The notes: generated by a model from the sequence alone, not told the origin. A stretch of 64,000 bases of DNA from Lacrimispora xylanisolvens (GCA_017084465.1 CP070896.1:3957501-4021500), one strand, 5' to 3'. Positions 40,157 through 50,396 are shown, counted from the stretch's first letter. Translations and numbers: made by a program.

Positions 40157-42356
40157 GTACCTGCACAGTCACCTTAAAAAACCCTTGAACTTGGCTGATT
40201 TCAAGGTTGTTACATCCACCTGACAGGTGTCTTTTGTCCAATTTACAGCCACCTAAAAAAATCTATTATTCATTCTAAAAATCCATAAGCAGTCGGCATT
40301 GCCGGCTGCTGTGAATCGGCAGGAGCACCATAAGGTGCACCTGCCTTTAACCTGCATCATTTTCGACCCCATGGTTCATCCCTACTTTTGTAGCAAAATA
40401 AGGCGAGAATTTACTAGTTAAGGAATTTATAAATGGTTGTGATTGTGCGACTTGAGGGATATGAAAAACTGGTCTATATGCGATATTTTTCTGAAAAAGC
40501 AACCGGAAGACGAACAGGAGGCAATAGCAATCCAAACAGTTATCAGGTGCAAAGGGAAAATCCTATGTTTTTCAAATTTGCCCAACGAGATGTTTAATTG
40601 TCTGAATGGCATACATGTTCCACCATCGGTTTTAAAGGTTACACAGGAGCAGTATTTTGCGATACAGGGCAAACAAAAAGTGGTATATTAATTCTATTTC
40701 ACCATAAGCTTAGTCAGATCATCTACCCTATGGTTCATGGTGAACCATGAATTTACATCAAACTGGTTCTATGGTAAAATGGTGCTGCCGGGGGTTACAG
40801 GGGGTAAAAAAATACTCCTTCTGTGGCTCCCGTTTCTATTCTTTTTTCTGCCGTTTCTTCTCCTAAAAACAAATCCAGAAATGACTTGCAATCCATTTCA
40901 TACAGAGTTAACATCAACAACCAATAAAAGAAATAACTTGTCCTACCACCCATTGGTTTGTTGTAGATAGGCTGTCGCCCCCCTTGCGGACTCATAAAGA
41001 GTTAACGCTGTCATCTGAGGTTGCCGGTACGGGAACTGATTGGTTGGAAACAAGATCTGGAGGGAGAGAATTGCAGAAAAGAGAAAATCTGCTTTATGTG
41101 GGGATTGACCTGCATAAGGAAAGTCATACAGCAGTGATGGTGAACTGCTGGAATGAAAAGTTAGAGGTAGTCGTGATAGAAAACAAGCCCAGTGAATTTA
41201 GAAGGCTGGCAGAAAAGGTAAAGAGAAAATCCAATCATCTTGGGCTTGAACCCATTTACGGATTGGAGAATGCATACGGCTACGGCAGAAGTTTAGCTGT
41301 CTGGCTGATTGAAAAAGGTTACATTGTAAAAGACATTAATCCAGCGCTGGCTTATGATCAGAGAAAAAGTGCACCCATGCTCCGTAAAAATGATGAGCAT
41401 GATGCGTATTGTGTGGCAACGGTACTCATAAACCAGTTACATACTTTGCCAGATGCTAAGCCAAAAGATAACGAATGGACACTGGCTCAATTAGTAAATC
41501 GGAGAGATTTATTGGTGAAAGACGGAATCCGGTTTAAGAACGGACTCCATGAGCAGATATCCATAGCTTATCCCAGCTACAGTAAGTTCTTCAGCGAAAT
41601 AGACGGGAAATGTGCCATGTATTTCTGGAAAACCTACCCATCCCCTTTTCATTTACAGGGAAAAACGTCAGAAGACCTAACAATCGAATTTAAGGAAATA
41701 TCCCGTATTGCCAAGAAAGATAAAGCGGAGTTGATTCTGGACTGTGTTCAGAATGATGGAAATACCTTTCGGGAATATCAAGAATCCAGAGATTTTATCA
41801 CAACAAGTCTGGTACGGGATTTGGAACATCAAAAAGAAGAATTAGCAGGGCTTGACCAAGAAATCGAGAAAATCCTGCTTAGCTTTGATTATAAACTGAC
41901 CAGTATGCCAGGGATCGGAATTTCCATAGCCAGCAAGCTGATTGCAGAAATCGGAGATATTCGAAGATTTCCCAGTGCAGATAAGCTGGCAAGATTTGCG
42001 GGAGTGGCTCCTGTAAAGTTCAGTTCCGCCGGAAAAGGCAAGGAGCAAAGCTCCAGACAAGGAAACCGCCAGTTGCATGGATTGTTTTATTTCCTGGCGG
42101 TAACAATGGTTTCAAGCCAAAGAATGGAGTACCCAATCATCCGGTATTTTATGATTATTACATGCGGAAAATCGGTGAAGGAAAGACAAAGTCTCAGGCA
42201 TTGGTCTGCATTATGCGCCGTTTGGTAAACATTGTGTACGGAATGATGAAAAATAAGACGGAATACCGAGAACCGATTCCAAAAGAAGAACAGTAATTTT
42301 TCTATTTAAAAACGGCACAAAGACGTGCTATAATTTTTTTAATTGAATAAGTAAAT
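40157..42356 (+). mobile_element. IS110-family element, copy 5 (leader type B)
   Basis: Type B leader (GTACCTGCACAG ... CACCTT, hairpin GCAGTCGGCA/TGCCGGCTGC) to 40345; shared body from 40346. Left boundary estimated by comparison with copies 7 and 8. Confidence 0.75.
41071..42296 (+). CDS. IS110-family recombinase, copy 5 (frameshifted in this sequence)
   Basis: TTG 41071. One C is missing near 42113 (VTMVSKPKNG is lost), ending the frame early at 42228; the remaining codons to TAA 42296 are present in the next frame. Homopolymer-type error is likely. Confidence 0.88.
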
Positions 42357-42360
42357 TCAC

Positions 42361-42401
42361 CGTTCGTGGCATATCTCAGTACTCCACCTGAGGGGGCGGG
42401 T
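42361..42401 (+). repeat. Cassette linker 5
   Basis: CGTTCGTGGCATATCTCAG ... ending CTGAGGGGGCGGGT. GTG replaces GTC, giving a possible start codon at 42366. Confidence 0.88.
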
Positions 42402-42923
42402 GACGCTATTAAGGGGGGATCTAAGTCTAGTGCGATTTCAGTTACTGAAGCGACACCACCAGGTTCAAGTCATCCTGTTAAAGTGTATACAGATGGCAAT
42501 GCACAAATCAACACAGGTAAAATTGACACATATATTAGAGGAAACATTAAAGAACCTTCCAATTATGGAGAGTTAAAACAGAGGATTAATGATTTGAAAA
42601 AAATACAGAATAATAATCCCTCTGAATTTACTAAAACTATGAAAAAAGAATTAATAGCAGGTGAAAAAACAGTTCATAATTATGAACGTTCCAAGGGGAT
42701 GGGTGAGTTACTAAATGATGCTGGAATAGTTGATACACCTAAAAATAATGAAATGATAGCAAAGAATATTTTAAATGCAGCAAAAGAAGTTACCCCAGAG
42801 AATACAAAGATTGTTAGTTACATTAAAGGAACAAACAAAACCGTATTGGTCGAGAGCTGGTGGATAATAGACAGTGATGGAATACCATATTGCAGCACTA
42901 TTATATTAAAAGCAGTAAAATGA
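42366..42923 (+). CDS. Orphan toxin module 5 (unknown fold)
   Basis: 185 residues from GTG 42366 (AYLSTPPEGAGDAIKGG). The domain contains KIDTYIRGNIKEPSNYGELK, a helical middle, and LVESWWIIDSDGIPYCSTII at the end. I recognise no family. The middle helices with several Lys/Glu pairs and the hydrophobic end suggest a compact enzyme. Position between linker and immunity-like gene supports toxin assignment; no ribosome site is evident. Confidence 0.62.
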   Translation: MAYLSTPPEGAGDAIKGGSKSSAISVTEATPPGSSHPVKVYTDGNAQINTGKIDTYIRGNIKEPSNYGELKQRINDLKKIQNNNPSEFTKTMKKELIAGEKTVHNYERSKGMGELLNDAGIVDTPKNNEMIAKNILNAAKEVTPENTKIVSYIKGTNKTVLVESWWIIDSDGIPYCSTIILKAVK

Positions 42924-42940
42924 TGAAAGGGGAATCAAAA

Positions 42941-43384
42941 ATGGAAGATGAATATGGTTATATAAGAGACAAAAGTACAGAAGAGTTAATAGCTATTATA
43001 GAAAAAAAATTTAATATGGATGTAACTGTTGAAGCAATGATAGAATTGTCAGACAGAGATGAGAAAAAAACTTTAGAATTGGGAATAAAACTGTTGAAAA
43101 ACAATGAAGGTGATACATACTTTCAAGCGATGATATTTGATATTATATATAGCTTTGATTATTGCAAGGTATTAGAATGCCTTATAGGAAGAGATGATAA
43201 TATTGAAGCATATTTGATAGGACATATTATGGAAATAATGGCTATTCGAGGTGAAAAAGAATTGCATTCAGAATATATAAATTATATTATTAAGCAATAT
43301 TGTTTACTTGATGCAAATGAAAAGAATAAAATTGCGGAACAGTATAACGATTTTGTAGATGAGTATAAAGTATCTTTTAAATAA
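42941..43384 (+). CDS. Putative immunity protein of module 5
   Basis: A 147-residue, all-helical acidic protein with paired helices (ELIAIIEKKFNMDVTVEAMI, LELGIKLLKNNEGDTYFQAM) resembling HEAT-type repeats found in several immunity proteins. AAGGGG precedes ATG 42941; in-frame ATGs at 42920/42923 overlap the toxin stop. Family not assigned. Confidence 0.62.
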   Translation: MEDEYGYIRDKSTEELIAIIEKKFNMDVTVEAMIELSDRDEKKTLELGIKLLKNNEGDTYFQAMIFDIIYSFDYCKVLECLIGRDDNIEAYLIGHIMEIMAIRGEKELHSEYINYIIKQYCLLDANEKNKIAEQYNDFVDEYKVSFK

Positions 43385-43457
43385 TGTTAAGCGATGGAAA
43401 AGAAATTTAAATACAAATAATAAAAGCTTTATTGGAATAGAGTAAGGAAGTGAAATT

Positions 43458-43997
43458 ATGAATTTTTCTGAATTAAGCAAGGAAGTATCTTATGCTTTAC
43501 GTCATGCGCCATGGGAGTATGAATTGGAATTGGATGAAAACGGAGGTGTACCACTAGAGCAATTATTGTCTTCTTTACAATTAAATTCAAAATGGGAAAA
43601 TCTCACTGTGATAGATTTAATTGAAATGATTGAAAAATCAGAAAAGAAGCGGCATGTAATTTATGATGGTAAAATCAGAGCATTTTATGGACATTCTATA
43701 CCTATGAAAATTGTTAAAGAAGAAAAGACGCCCCCAGAATTTTTATACCATGGAACAGCAAGAAGATTTCTAAATTCTATTAAGGAAAAAGGTTTATTAC
43801 CTCAAAGCAGGCAGTATGTTCATTTATCACAAGACATTGAAACGGCTGAGACAGTAGGGAAAAGGCATGATAATAAGGCAGGTATTTTAATAATTGATTC
43901 CTTAAAAGCTTGGAATGATGGAATAAAGTTTTATTATGGTAATGAAAAGGTATGGTTAGCAGATATGGTACCTTACAAGTACGTTTTAGTAAAATAA
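43458..43997 (+). CDS. kptA: RNA 2'-phosphotransferase (KptA/Tpt1), copy 2
   Basis: A 179-residue near-copy of the protein at 36131, with Arg in GKIRAFYGHS where copy 1 has Lys. The bases just before it (ATTGGAATAGAGTAAGGAAG) are the last codons of the SUKH gene found before copy 1, although no SUKH gene is present here. It was therefore moved together with the tail of that gene. Both copies are followed by the same 30 bases and a type A IS leader. Confidence 0.88.
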   Translation: MNFSELSKEVSYALRHAPWEYELELDENGGVPLEQLLSSLQLNSKWENLTVIDLIEMIEKSEKKRHVIYDGKIRAFYGHSIPMKIVKEEKTPPEFLYHGTARRFLNSIKEKGLLPQSRQYVHLSQDIETAETVGKRHDNKAGILIIDSLKAWNDGIKFYYGNEKVWLADMVPYKYVLVK

Positions 43998-44028
43998 CAA
44001 AATGGTTAGATGCCTATAGGCGTTGTTC

Positions 44029-46160
44029 ATAACCCCGTAAATCTTTCGCATAAATGAGCATTCCCTTTAAGTGCGACCCCGGTTACAACCCCAATGTTAT
44101 AAAACCGATCCCGAAAAAAAAAGTCCGCTCAGTCCGCATTGCGGGCTGATGTTAGCCGAGGCGGGGAAGTTTTTGACCCCGGCTCTTTAACCTGCATTAT
44201 TTTCGACCCCATGGTTCATCCCTGCTTTTGGAGCAAAATAGGGCGAGAATCTTCCAGTTCAGGAATTTATAAATGGTTGCGATTGTGCGACTTGAGGGAT
44301 ATGAAAAACTGGTCTATATGCGACATTTTTCTGAAAAAGCAACCGGAAGACGAACAGGAGGCAATAGCAATCCAAACAGTTATCAGGTGCAAAGTGAAAA
44401 TCCTATGTTTCAAATTTGCCCAACGAGGTGTTTATTTGCCTGAATGGCATATATGTTCCACCATTGGTTTTAAAGGTCACACAGGGGCAATATTTTGCGA
44501 TACAGGGCAAACCGAAAGTGGTCTATTGATTCTGTTCCACCAAAAACTTAGCTGGTTCATCTGCCCCATGGTTCATGGTGAACCATGAATTTACATCAAA
44601 GTGTTTCTATGGTAAAATGACGCTGCCGGGGGGTACAGGGGGGTAAAAAACACTCTTATTGTAGCCAAATTTTTTCTTCTTTTTTCTGACGTTCCTTCTC
44701 CTAAAAACAAATCCAGACAACAACCAATAAAAGAAATAACTTGTCCATCCTCCCATTGGTTTGTTGTAGATTGGCTGTCGCCCCCTTGCGGACTCGCAAA
44801 GAGTTAACGCTGTCATCTGAGGTTGCCGGTACGGGAACTGATCGGTTGGAAACAAGATCTGGAGGGAGAGAATTGCAGAAAAGAGAAAATCTGCTTTATG
44901 TAGGGATTGACCTGCATAAGGAAAGTCATACAGCAGTGATGGTGAATTGCTGGAATGAAAAGTTAGAGGTAGTCGTCATTGAAAACAAGCCCAGTGAATT
45001 TAAAAAGCTGGCAGAAAAGGTAAACAGAAAGTCCAATCATCTTGGGCTTGAGCCCATTTACGGATTGGAGAATGCATACGGCTACGGCAGAAGTTTAGCT
45101 GTCTGGCTGATTGAAAAAGGTTACATTGTAAAAGACATTAATCCTGCCCTGGCTTATGACCAGAGAAAAAGTGCACCTATGCTCCGTAAAAATGATGAGC
45201 ATGATGCGTATTGTGTTGCAACAGTTCTGATTAACCAACTGCATACGTTGCCAGATGCAAAGCCAAAAGATAACGAATGGACACTGGCTCAATTAGTAAA
45301 TCGGAGAGATTTACTGGTGAAAGACGGTATTCGCTTTAAGAATGGACTCCATGAGCAGATATCCATGGCATATCCCAGCTACAGTAAGTTCTTCAGCGAG
45401 ATAGACGGGAAATGTGCTATGTATTTCTGGAGGACCTACCCATCCCCTGTTTATTTGCAGGGAAAAACGGCAGAAGACCTAACAGTCGAATTTAAGGAAA
45501 TAGCTCGTATTTCCAAGAAAGATAAAGCAGAATTAATTCTGGATTGCATTCAGAATGATGGAAATACCTTTCGGGAATATCAGGAATCCAGAGATTTTAT
45601 CACAACAAGTCTGGTACGGGATTTAGAACACCAGAAAGAAGAATTGGCAGGGCTTGATCAAGAAATCGAGAAAATCCTGCTTAGTTTTGATTATAAACTG
45701 ACCAGTATGCCGGGGATTGGAACTTCCGTAGCCAGTAAGCTGATTGCAGAAATCGGAGATATTCGAAGATTCCCCAGTGCAGACAAACTGGCAAGATTTG
45801 CGGGAGTGGCACCAGTAAAGTTCAGTTCTGCAGGAAAAAGGCAAGGAGCAAAGCTCCAGACAGGGAAACCGCCAGTTACATGGACTGTTTTATTTTCTGG
45901 CGGTAACAATGGTTTCCAAGCCAAAGAACGGAATACCCAATCATCCGGTATTTTATGACTATTACATGAGAAAAATCGGCGAAGGAAAGACAAAGTCTCA
46001 AGCATTGGTCTGTATCATGCGCCGTTTGGTGAACATTGTGTACGGAATGATGAAAAACAAGACGGAATACCGAGAACCGATTCGAGAAGAAGAACAGTAA
46101 TTTTTCTATTTAAAAATAGCACAAAGACGTGCTATAATTTTTTTAATTGAATACGAAAAT
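44029..46160 (+). mobile_element. IS110-family element, copy 6 (leader type A)
   Basis: Left flank GGCGTTGTTC as in copy 4. Shared body from 44186. About 35 bases found in other copies (between CCAGA and CAACAACC, near 44715) are absent from its leader. Confidence 0.8.
44873..46100 (+). CDS. IS110-family recombinase, copy 6 (frameshifted in this sequence)
   Basis: TTG 44873. One surplus A near 45838 breaks the frame after KFSSAGK; the last 63 codons continue in another frame to 46100. Most of the gene looks the same as copy 3. Confidence 0.88.
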
Positions 46161-46163
46161 TTA

Positions 46164-46205
46164 CCGTTCGTCGCATACCTCAGTACTCCACCTGAGGGGA
46201 CGGGT
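46164..46205 (+). repeat. Cassette linker 6
   Basis: CCGTTCGTCGCATACCTCAG ... ending CTGAGGGGACGGGT; no start codon. Confidence 0.88.
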
Positions 46206-46646
46206 AATATTAAAAAAACTCTTAGTAGCAGAGTAGCAGAAATAAGGGAACAAATGCCAAATAGCAAATTGAGAAATCAAGGTAATATGGCTAGCGCAGA
46301 TGTGGATATACAAGGAATAAAAAAGGATTTTATTGCACATAGTCAGATAAATAGTTCCACAAGTAAAGGTGCAGAATTGGGAGACTTCTCATACTTAAAG
46401 CCAGAATCGGAAAGAATGTTTAGTACATATGTTGAGGCTGGAAAACCAGGAGCAGAATATTCTAGATTTCATGATACTGAGGTTAAAATTTTAGAAGATA
46501 TTGCTTCACAAATAGATAATCCTAGTATACAGGGGACTATAAATCTATTTACTGAAGCACCTGCATGTCAAAGTTGTACAAATGTAATATTTGAGTTTAG
46601 AAGAAAGTTTCCTAATATTAAATTAAATATCTATGCAGGAGAATAG
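46167..46646 (+). CDS. Orphan toxin module 6, zinc-dependent deaminase (no start codon)
   Basis: Open frame of 159 codons in register with the linker; first ATG at 46254. ADVDIQGIKKDFIAHSQI and RFHDTEVKILEDIASQI (His-x-x-Glu-like zinc/proton site) are followed by LFTEAPACQSCTNVIFEF (Pro-x-Cys-x-x-Cys type zinc site) and FPNIKLNIYAGE. This is the layout of the toxin branch of the cytidine deaminase fold (BURPS668_1122 / SCP1.201-like). It may deaminate bases in DNA, RNA or nucleotides. The call rests on the conserved metal-site pattern. Confidence 0.8.
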   Translation, partial: FVAYLSTPPEGTGNIKKTLSSRVAEIREQMPNSKLRNQGNMASADVDIQGIKKDFIAHSQINSSTSKGAELGDFSYLKPESERMFSTYVEAGKPGAEYSRFHDTEVKILEDIASQIDNPSIQGTINLFTEAPACQSCTNVIFEFRRKFPNIKLNIYAGE

Positions 46647-46661
46647 AGAGGAGTTTTGTAA

Positions 46662-46997
46662 ATGATAATGTCTTATATGGAACGAAAAGAAGCAGTACTT
46701 GATGATTTTGAAGAATTCTATAATAATATTGGATATCCTTTAAATCAGACTTTATATGCTACAATAGGAGAGGCAGAGTATTCTAAGAGTTACACACAAA
46801 CTGATGAGTGTTGTATTTATGTTAATTTTGCATTAGTCTTATTAAAACAGAATAAAGAAATTGAATTTATGAAAGCAAGATTGCAAGAACTAATTAACGA
46901 AGATAATATGGAATATTACATGAAAGAGTTACAAGAAGAGTTTGTTGATTTTAAAAATGATTTAATGTTACTGAATCATTTACTAAATGAAAAATAA
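46662..46997 (+). CDS. Putative immunity protein of the deaminase module
   Basis: A 111-residue helical protein (YMERKEAVLDDFEEFYNNIG, FALVLLKQNKEIEFMKARLQ). It starts 16 bases after the deaminase with GAGAGGAG upstream. No family assigned; immunity role from position. Confidence 0.65.
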   Translation: MIMSYMERKEAVLDDFEEFYNNIGYPLNQTLYATIGEAEYSKSYTQTDECCIYVNFALVLLKQNKEIEFMKARLQELINEDNMEYYMKELQEEFVDFKNDLMLLNHLLNEK

Positions 46998-47019
46998 TTA
47001 TGTAATTAGCTTTAAAGTT

Positions 47020-47056
47020 CCAAAATTGCCGTAGAATAACAATTCTGGGATTTTGG
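47020..47056 (+). terminator. Terminator-like hairpin after the deaminase module
   Basis: CCAAAATTGCC pairs with GGGATTTTGG around a GAAT/ATTC inner stem. No strong T tract. The gap from here to the IS at 47163 contains no gene. Confidence 0.45.
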
Positions 47057-47162
47057 AGTTGGAAATGCATGAAAGATTTATTTAGGTAGTCAAAAATTTC
47101 GCTCAAATTAAAAAGGTGAACGGTATATTTTGATAAGAATAAATTGGTGATATTTTATGCGG

Positions 47163-49360
47163 TGTACCTACACAGCCACCTTTAACCCTTTTAAATTTGG
47201 TTGATATCAGAGCAGTGACAGCCATCTAAAAGGTGCCTCTTATCCAACTTACAGCTACCTGTGAAAATACATTATTCCAAATAAAATCCTTATGCAGTCG
47301 GCGTTGCCGTCAGCTGTGAATCGGCAGGAGCGCCATAAGGTGCACCTGCCTTTAACCTGCATCATTTTCGACCCCATGGTTCATCCCTACTTCTGAAGTA
47401 AAATAAGGCAAGTATTTACCAGTTCAGGAATTTATAAATGGTTGCGATTGTGCGACTTGAGGGATATGAAAAACTGGTCTGTATGCGACATTTTTCTGAA
47501 AAAGCAACCGGAAGACGAACAGGAGGTAATTGCAATCCTAACAGCTATCAGGTGCAACGGGAAAAGGCTATATTTTTCTGATTCGCCTAACAAGGCTTTT
47601 TATCGCCTGATTGGCATATATGTTCCACCATCGGTTTTAAATGTCACACAGGGGCAGTATTTTGCGATACAGGGCAAACAAAAAGTGGTATATTAATTCT
47701 ATTTCACCAGAAGCTTAGTCAGATCATCTACCCTATGGTTCATGGTGAACCATGAATTTACATCAAACTGGTTCTATGGTAAAATGGTGCTGCCGGGGGT
47801 TACAGGGGGTAAAAAAACACTCTTTCTGTGGCTCCCGTTTCTATTCTTTTTTCTGCCGTTTCTTCTCCTAAAAACAAATCCAGAAATGACTTGCAATCCA
47901 TTCCATACAGAGTTAATATCAACAACCAATAAAAGAAATAACTTGTCCATCCACCCATTGGTTTGTTGTAGATTGGCTGTCGCCCCCTTGCGGACTCGTG
48001 AAGAGTTAACGCTGTCATCTGAGGTTGCCGGTACGGGAACTGATTGGTTGGAAACAAGATCTGGAGGGAGAGAATTGCAGATAAGAGAAAATCTGCTTTA
48101 TGTGGGGATTGACCTGCATAAGGAAAGTCATACCGCAGTGATGGTGAACTGCTGGAATGAAAAGTTAGAGGTAGTCGTGATAGAAAACAAGCCCAGTGAA
48201 TTTAAAAAACTGGCAGAAAAGGTAAACAGAAAATCCAATCACCTTGGGCTTGAACCCATTTACGGATTGGAAAATGCATACGGCTACGGCAGAAGTTTAG
48301 CTGTCTGGCTGATTGAAAAGGGTTACATTGTAAAAGACATTAATCCTGCCCTGGCTTATGACCAGAGAAAAAGTGCACCTATGCTCCGTAAAAATGATGA
48401 GCATGATGCGTATTGTGTTGCAACAGTTCTGATTAACCAACTGCATACGTTGCCAGATGCAAAGCCAAAAGATAACGAATGGACACTGGCTCAATTAGTA
48501 AATCGGAGAGATTTACTGGTGAAAGACGGTATTCGGTTTAAGAATGGACTCCATGAGCAGATATCCATGGCATATCCCAGCTACAGTAAGTTCTTCAGCG
48601 AGATAGACGGGAAATGTGCTATGTATTTCTGGAGGACCTACCCATCCCCTGTTCATTTGCAGGGAAAAACGGCAGAAGACCTAACAGTCGAATTTAAGGA
48701 AATAGCTCGTATTTCCAAGAAAGACAAAGCAGAATTAATTCTGGATTGCGTTCAGAATGATGGATATACCTTTCGGGAATATCAGGAATCCAGAGATTTT
48801 ATCACAACAAGTCTGGTGCGGGATTTAGAACACCAGAAAGTAGAATTGGCAGGGCTTGATCAAGAAATCGAGAAAATCCTGCTTAGTTTTGATTATAAAC
48901 TGACCAGTATGCCAGGGATTGGAACTTCCGTAGCCAGTAAGCTGATTGCAGAAATCGGAGATATTCGAAGATTCCCCAGTGCAGACAAACTGGCAAGATT
49001 TGCAGGAGTGGCACCTGTAAAGTTCAGTTCTGCAGGAAAAGGAAAGGAGCAAAGATCCAGACAAGGAAACCGCCAGTTGCATGGACTGTTTTATTTTCTG
49101 GCGGTAACCATGGTGTCGAAGCCAAAGAATGGAGTACCCAATCATCCGGTATTTTATGATTATTACATGCGGAAAATCGGTGAAGGAAAGACAAAGTCTC
49201 AGGCATTAGTCTGTATCATGCGCAGATTAGTAAACATTGTGTACGGAATGATGAAAAATAAGACGAAATATCGGGAACCGATTCCAAAAGAAGAACAGTA
49301 ATTTTTCTATTTAAAAACAGCACAAAGACGTGCTATAATTTTTTTATTGAATAAAGATTT
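47163..49360 (+). mobile_element. IS110-family element, copy 7 (leader type B)
   Basis: Type B leader GTGTACCTACACAGCCACC to 47350, shared body from 47351. Sequence similar to copy 3 continues about 30 bases to the left (AATAAATTGGTGA ... TTTTATGCGGTG), so the true end may be near 47130. Confidence 0.75.
48075..49301 (+). CDS. IS110-family recombinase, copy 7 (intact)
   Basis: 408 residues from TTG 48075 with all DEDD and Transposase_20 landmarks. Variants include LQIRENLLY, HQKVELAGL and EQRSRQGNR. With copies 1 and 3 it is one of three unbroken copies. Confidence 0.95.
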   Translation: MQIRENLLYVGIDLHKESHTAVMVNCWNEKLEVVVIENKPSEFKKLAEKVNRKSNHLGLEPIYGLENAYGYGRSLAVWLIEKGYIVKDINPALAYDQRKSAPMLRKNDEHDAYCVATVLINQLHTLPDAKPKDNEWTLAQLVNRRDLLVKDGIRFKNGLHEQISMAYPSYSKFFSEIDGKCAMYFWRTYPSPVHLQGKTAEDLTVEFKEIARISKKDKAELILDCVQNDGYTFREYQESRDFITTSLVRDLEHQKVELAGLDQEIEKILLSFDYKLTSMPGIGTSVASKLIAEIGDIRRFPSADKLARFAGVAPVKFSSAGKGKEQRSRQGNRQLHGLFYFLAVTMVSKPKNGVPNHPVFYDYYMRKIGEGKTKSQALVCIMRRLVNIVYGMMKNKTKYREPIPKEEQ

Positions 49361-49363
49361 TCA

Positions 49364-49405
49364 CCGTTCGTCGGATATATCAGTACTCCACCTGAGGGGG
49401 CGGGT
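49364..49405 (+). repeat. Cassette linker 7
   Basis: CCGTTCGTCGGATATATCAG ... ending CTGAGGGGGCGGGT; no ATG. Confidence 0.86.
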
Positions 49406-49846
49406 AAGCTAAAACCATCATTAACTGATGGCAGTAAACCTATTGGAAAGTATTCTCCACCTAATTCACCTGGACTTATTAGACAAAATGAAACTGCAGA
49501 TTTGCTTGCTTCTAAAGGTTACAAGGTTGAAATGTTAGAGGAAGTTCCGGGTGGAAATGGATATGGAATTAAACTTAATTCAAATCCAGATTTCTTAAAT
49601 GAAGATAAAGTTTTTGATTGTTATGCTCCTAAAGTAGATACAAATACTAAAGGAATTAAAAAGGAGATATATAATAAGACTAAGAAGCAAACTCCAAATA
49701 TTGTAGTAAATTTGGATGATTATGCGGGAAACATACCTGAATTAACAGATTCCTTACTAGCAAAAAAAATAGATGGAGATTTAAAATATCTACAAGAATT
49801 ATATTTTGTTAAAGATGGTGAAATTATTCATATATTTGGGAGGTAA
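49367..49846 (+). CDS. Orphan toxin module 7, CdiA-type tRNase (no ATG)
   Basis: Open frame of 159 codons in register with the linker (STPPEGAGKLKPSLTDGSKP). NETADLLASKGYKVEMLEE, NPDFLNEDKVFDCYAP, TNTKGIKKEIYNKTKKQ and PNIVVNLDD follow the pattern of the CdiA C-terminal tRNase domain (CdiA_C). The first Glu, the NPDF Asp and the later Lys residues match the catalytic scaffold. Target tRNA cannot be predicted. A TTG at 49502 is the earliest in-frame alternative start. Confidence 0.78.
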   Translation, partial: FVGYISTPPEGAGKLKPSLTDGSKPIGKYSPPNSPGLIRQNETADLLASKGYKVEMLEEVPGGNGYGIKLNSNPDFLNEDKVFDCYAPKVDTNTKGIKKEIYNKTKKQTPNIVVNLDDYAGNIPELTDSLLAKKIDGDLKYLQELYFVKDGEIIHIFGR

Positions 49847-49848
49847 GA

Positions 49849-50300
49849 ATGGAATTTGAGTTATTTTTTAATACAGATTTAAATTATAATAATTTTAAAG
49901 ATATAATAGTAACGACATTTGCAGAAATTGCGAAAAAAGGTTGATATTAGGAATGATGAGGATGGATATTATTTGAGTCATGATTATTTTAGCATAACAA
50001 TCTTTAAAGAAACATTTGGTTTAGATATGATAGAAGAAGACTACAATTTAAAAGTTACTTCAAGCATTAGTATAGATTTATTTGCAAAAGCAGTAGAAGA
50101 GGGGGCGTTTATTGTTAAAGGTAATAGGGTCTTTGTTAAAGAAAATTGAAGGAGATAGTATTTTTCTGGGAGATTCGTCTACAATTATTTTAAAAAAAGT
50201 AGATAATGTAATTTACACTTATAACCATCCAGAACAGTATTATTTTAAAATATCATTTGATGACTTAGGCGAGGGAGTTGCTGTTAAATATATAGAATGA
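49849..50300 (+). CDS. Putative immunity protein of the CdiA-type module (frameshifted)
   Basis: GGGAGG then ATG 49849: MEFELFFNTDLNYNNF. One surplus A near 49937 shifts to VDIRNDEDGYYLSHDYFSIT, and a second break near 50145 shifts to EGDSIFLGDSSTIILKKVDN, ending at 50300. About 150 residues, in the range of CdiI proteins. The order and homopolymer breaks suggest one intact gene. Confidence 0.55.
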
Positions 50301-50339
50301 GATGATTATATAGTTTTACATAGTCATTAATCTACTATC

Positions 50340-50396
50340 GGAGTCGTTCTTTTACCGTTCGTCGCATGTCTCAGTACTCCACCTGAGGGGACGGGT
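50340..50396 (+). repeat. Unoccupied cassette linker
   Basis: GGAGTCGTTC is joined directly to TTTTACCGTTCGTCGCATG ... CTGAGGGGACGGGT. In other cassettes these two halves flank a type A IS copy, so this 57-base unit shows either the site before insertion or a precise excision. Confidence 0.85.

Noticed and set aside
40443..40691. Possible small gene in the IS leader (also seen at 47442-47696 and 51471-52055)
   Set aside because: The frame is interrupted in copies 1, 2 and 9 and starts at different places; conservation is that of the whole leader DNA, which better fits a structural RNA or passive sequence.
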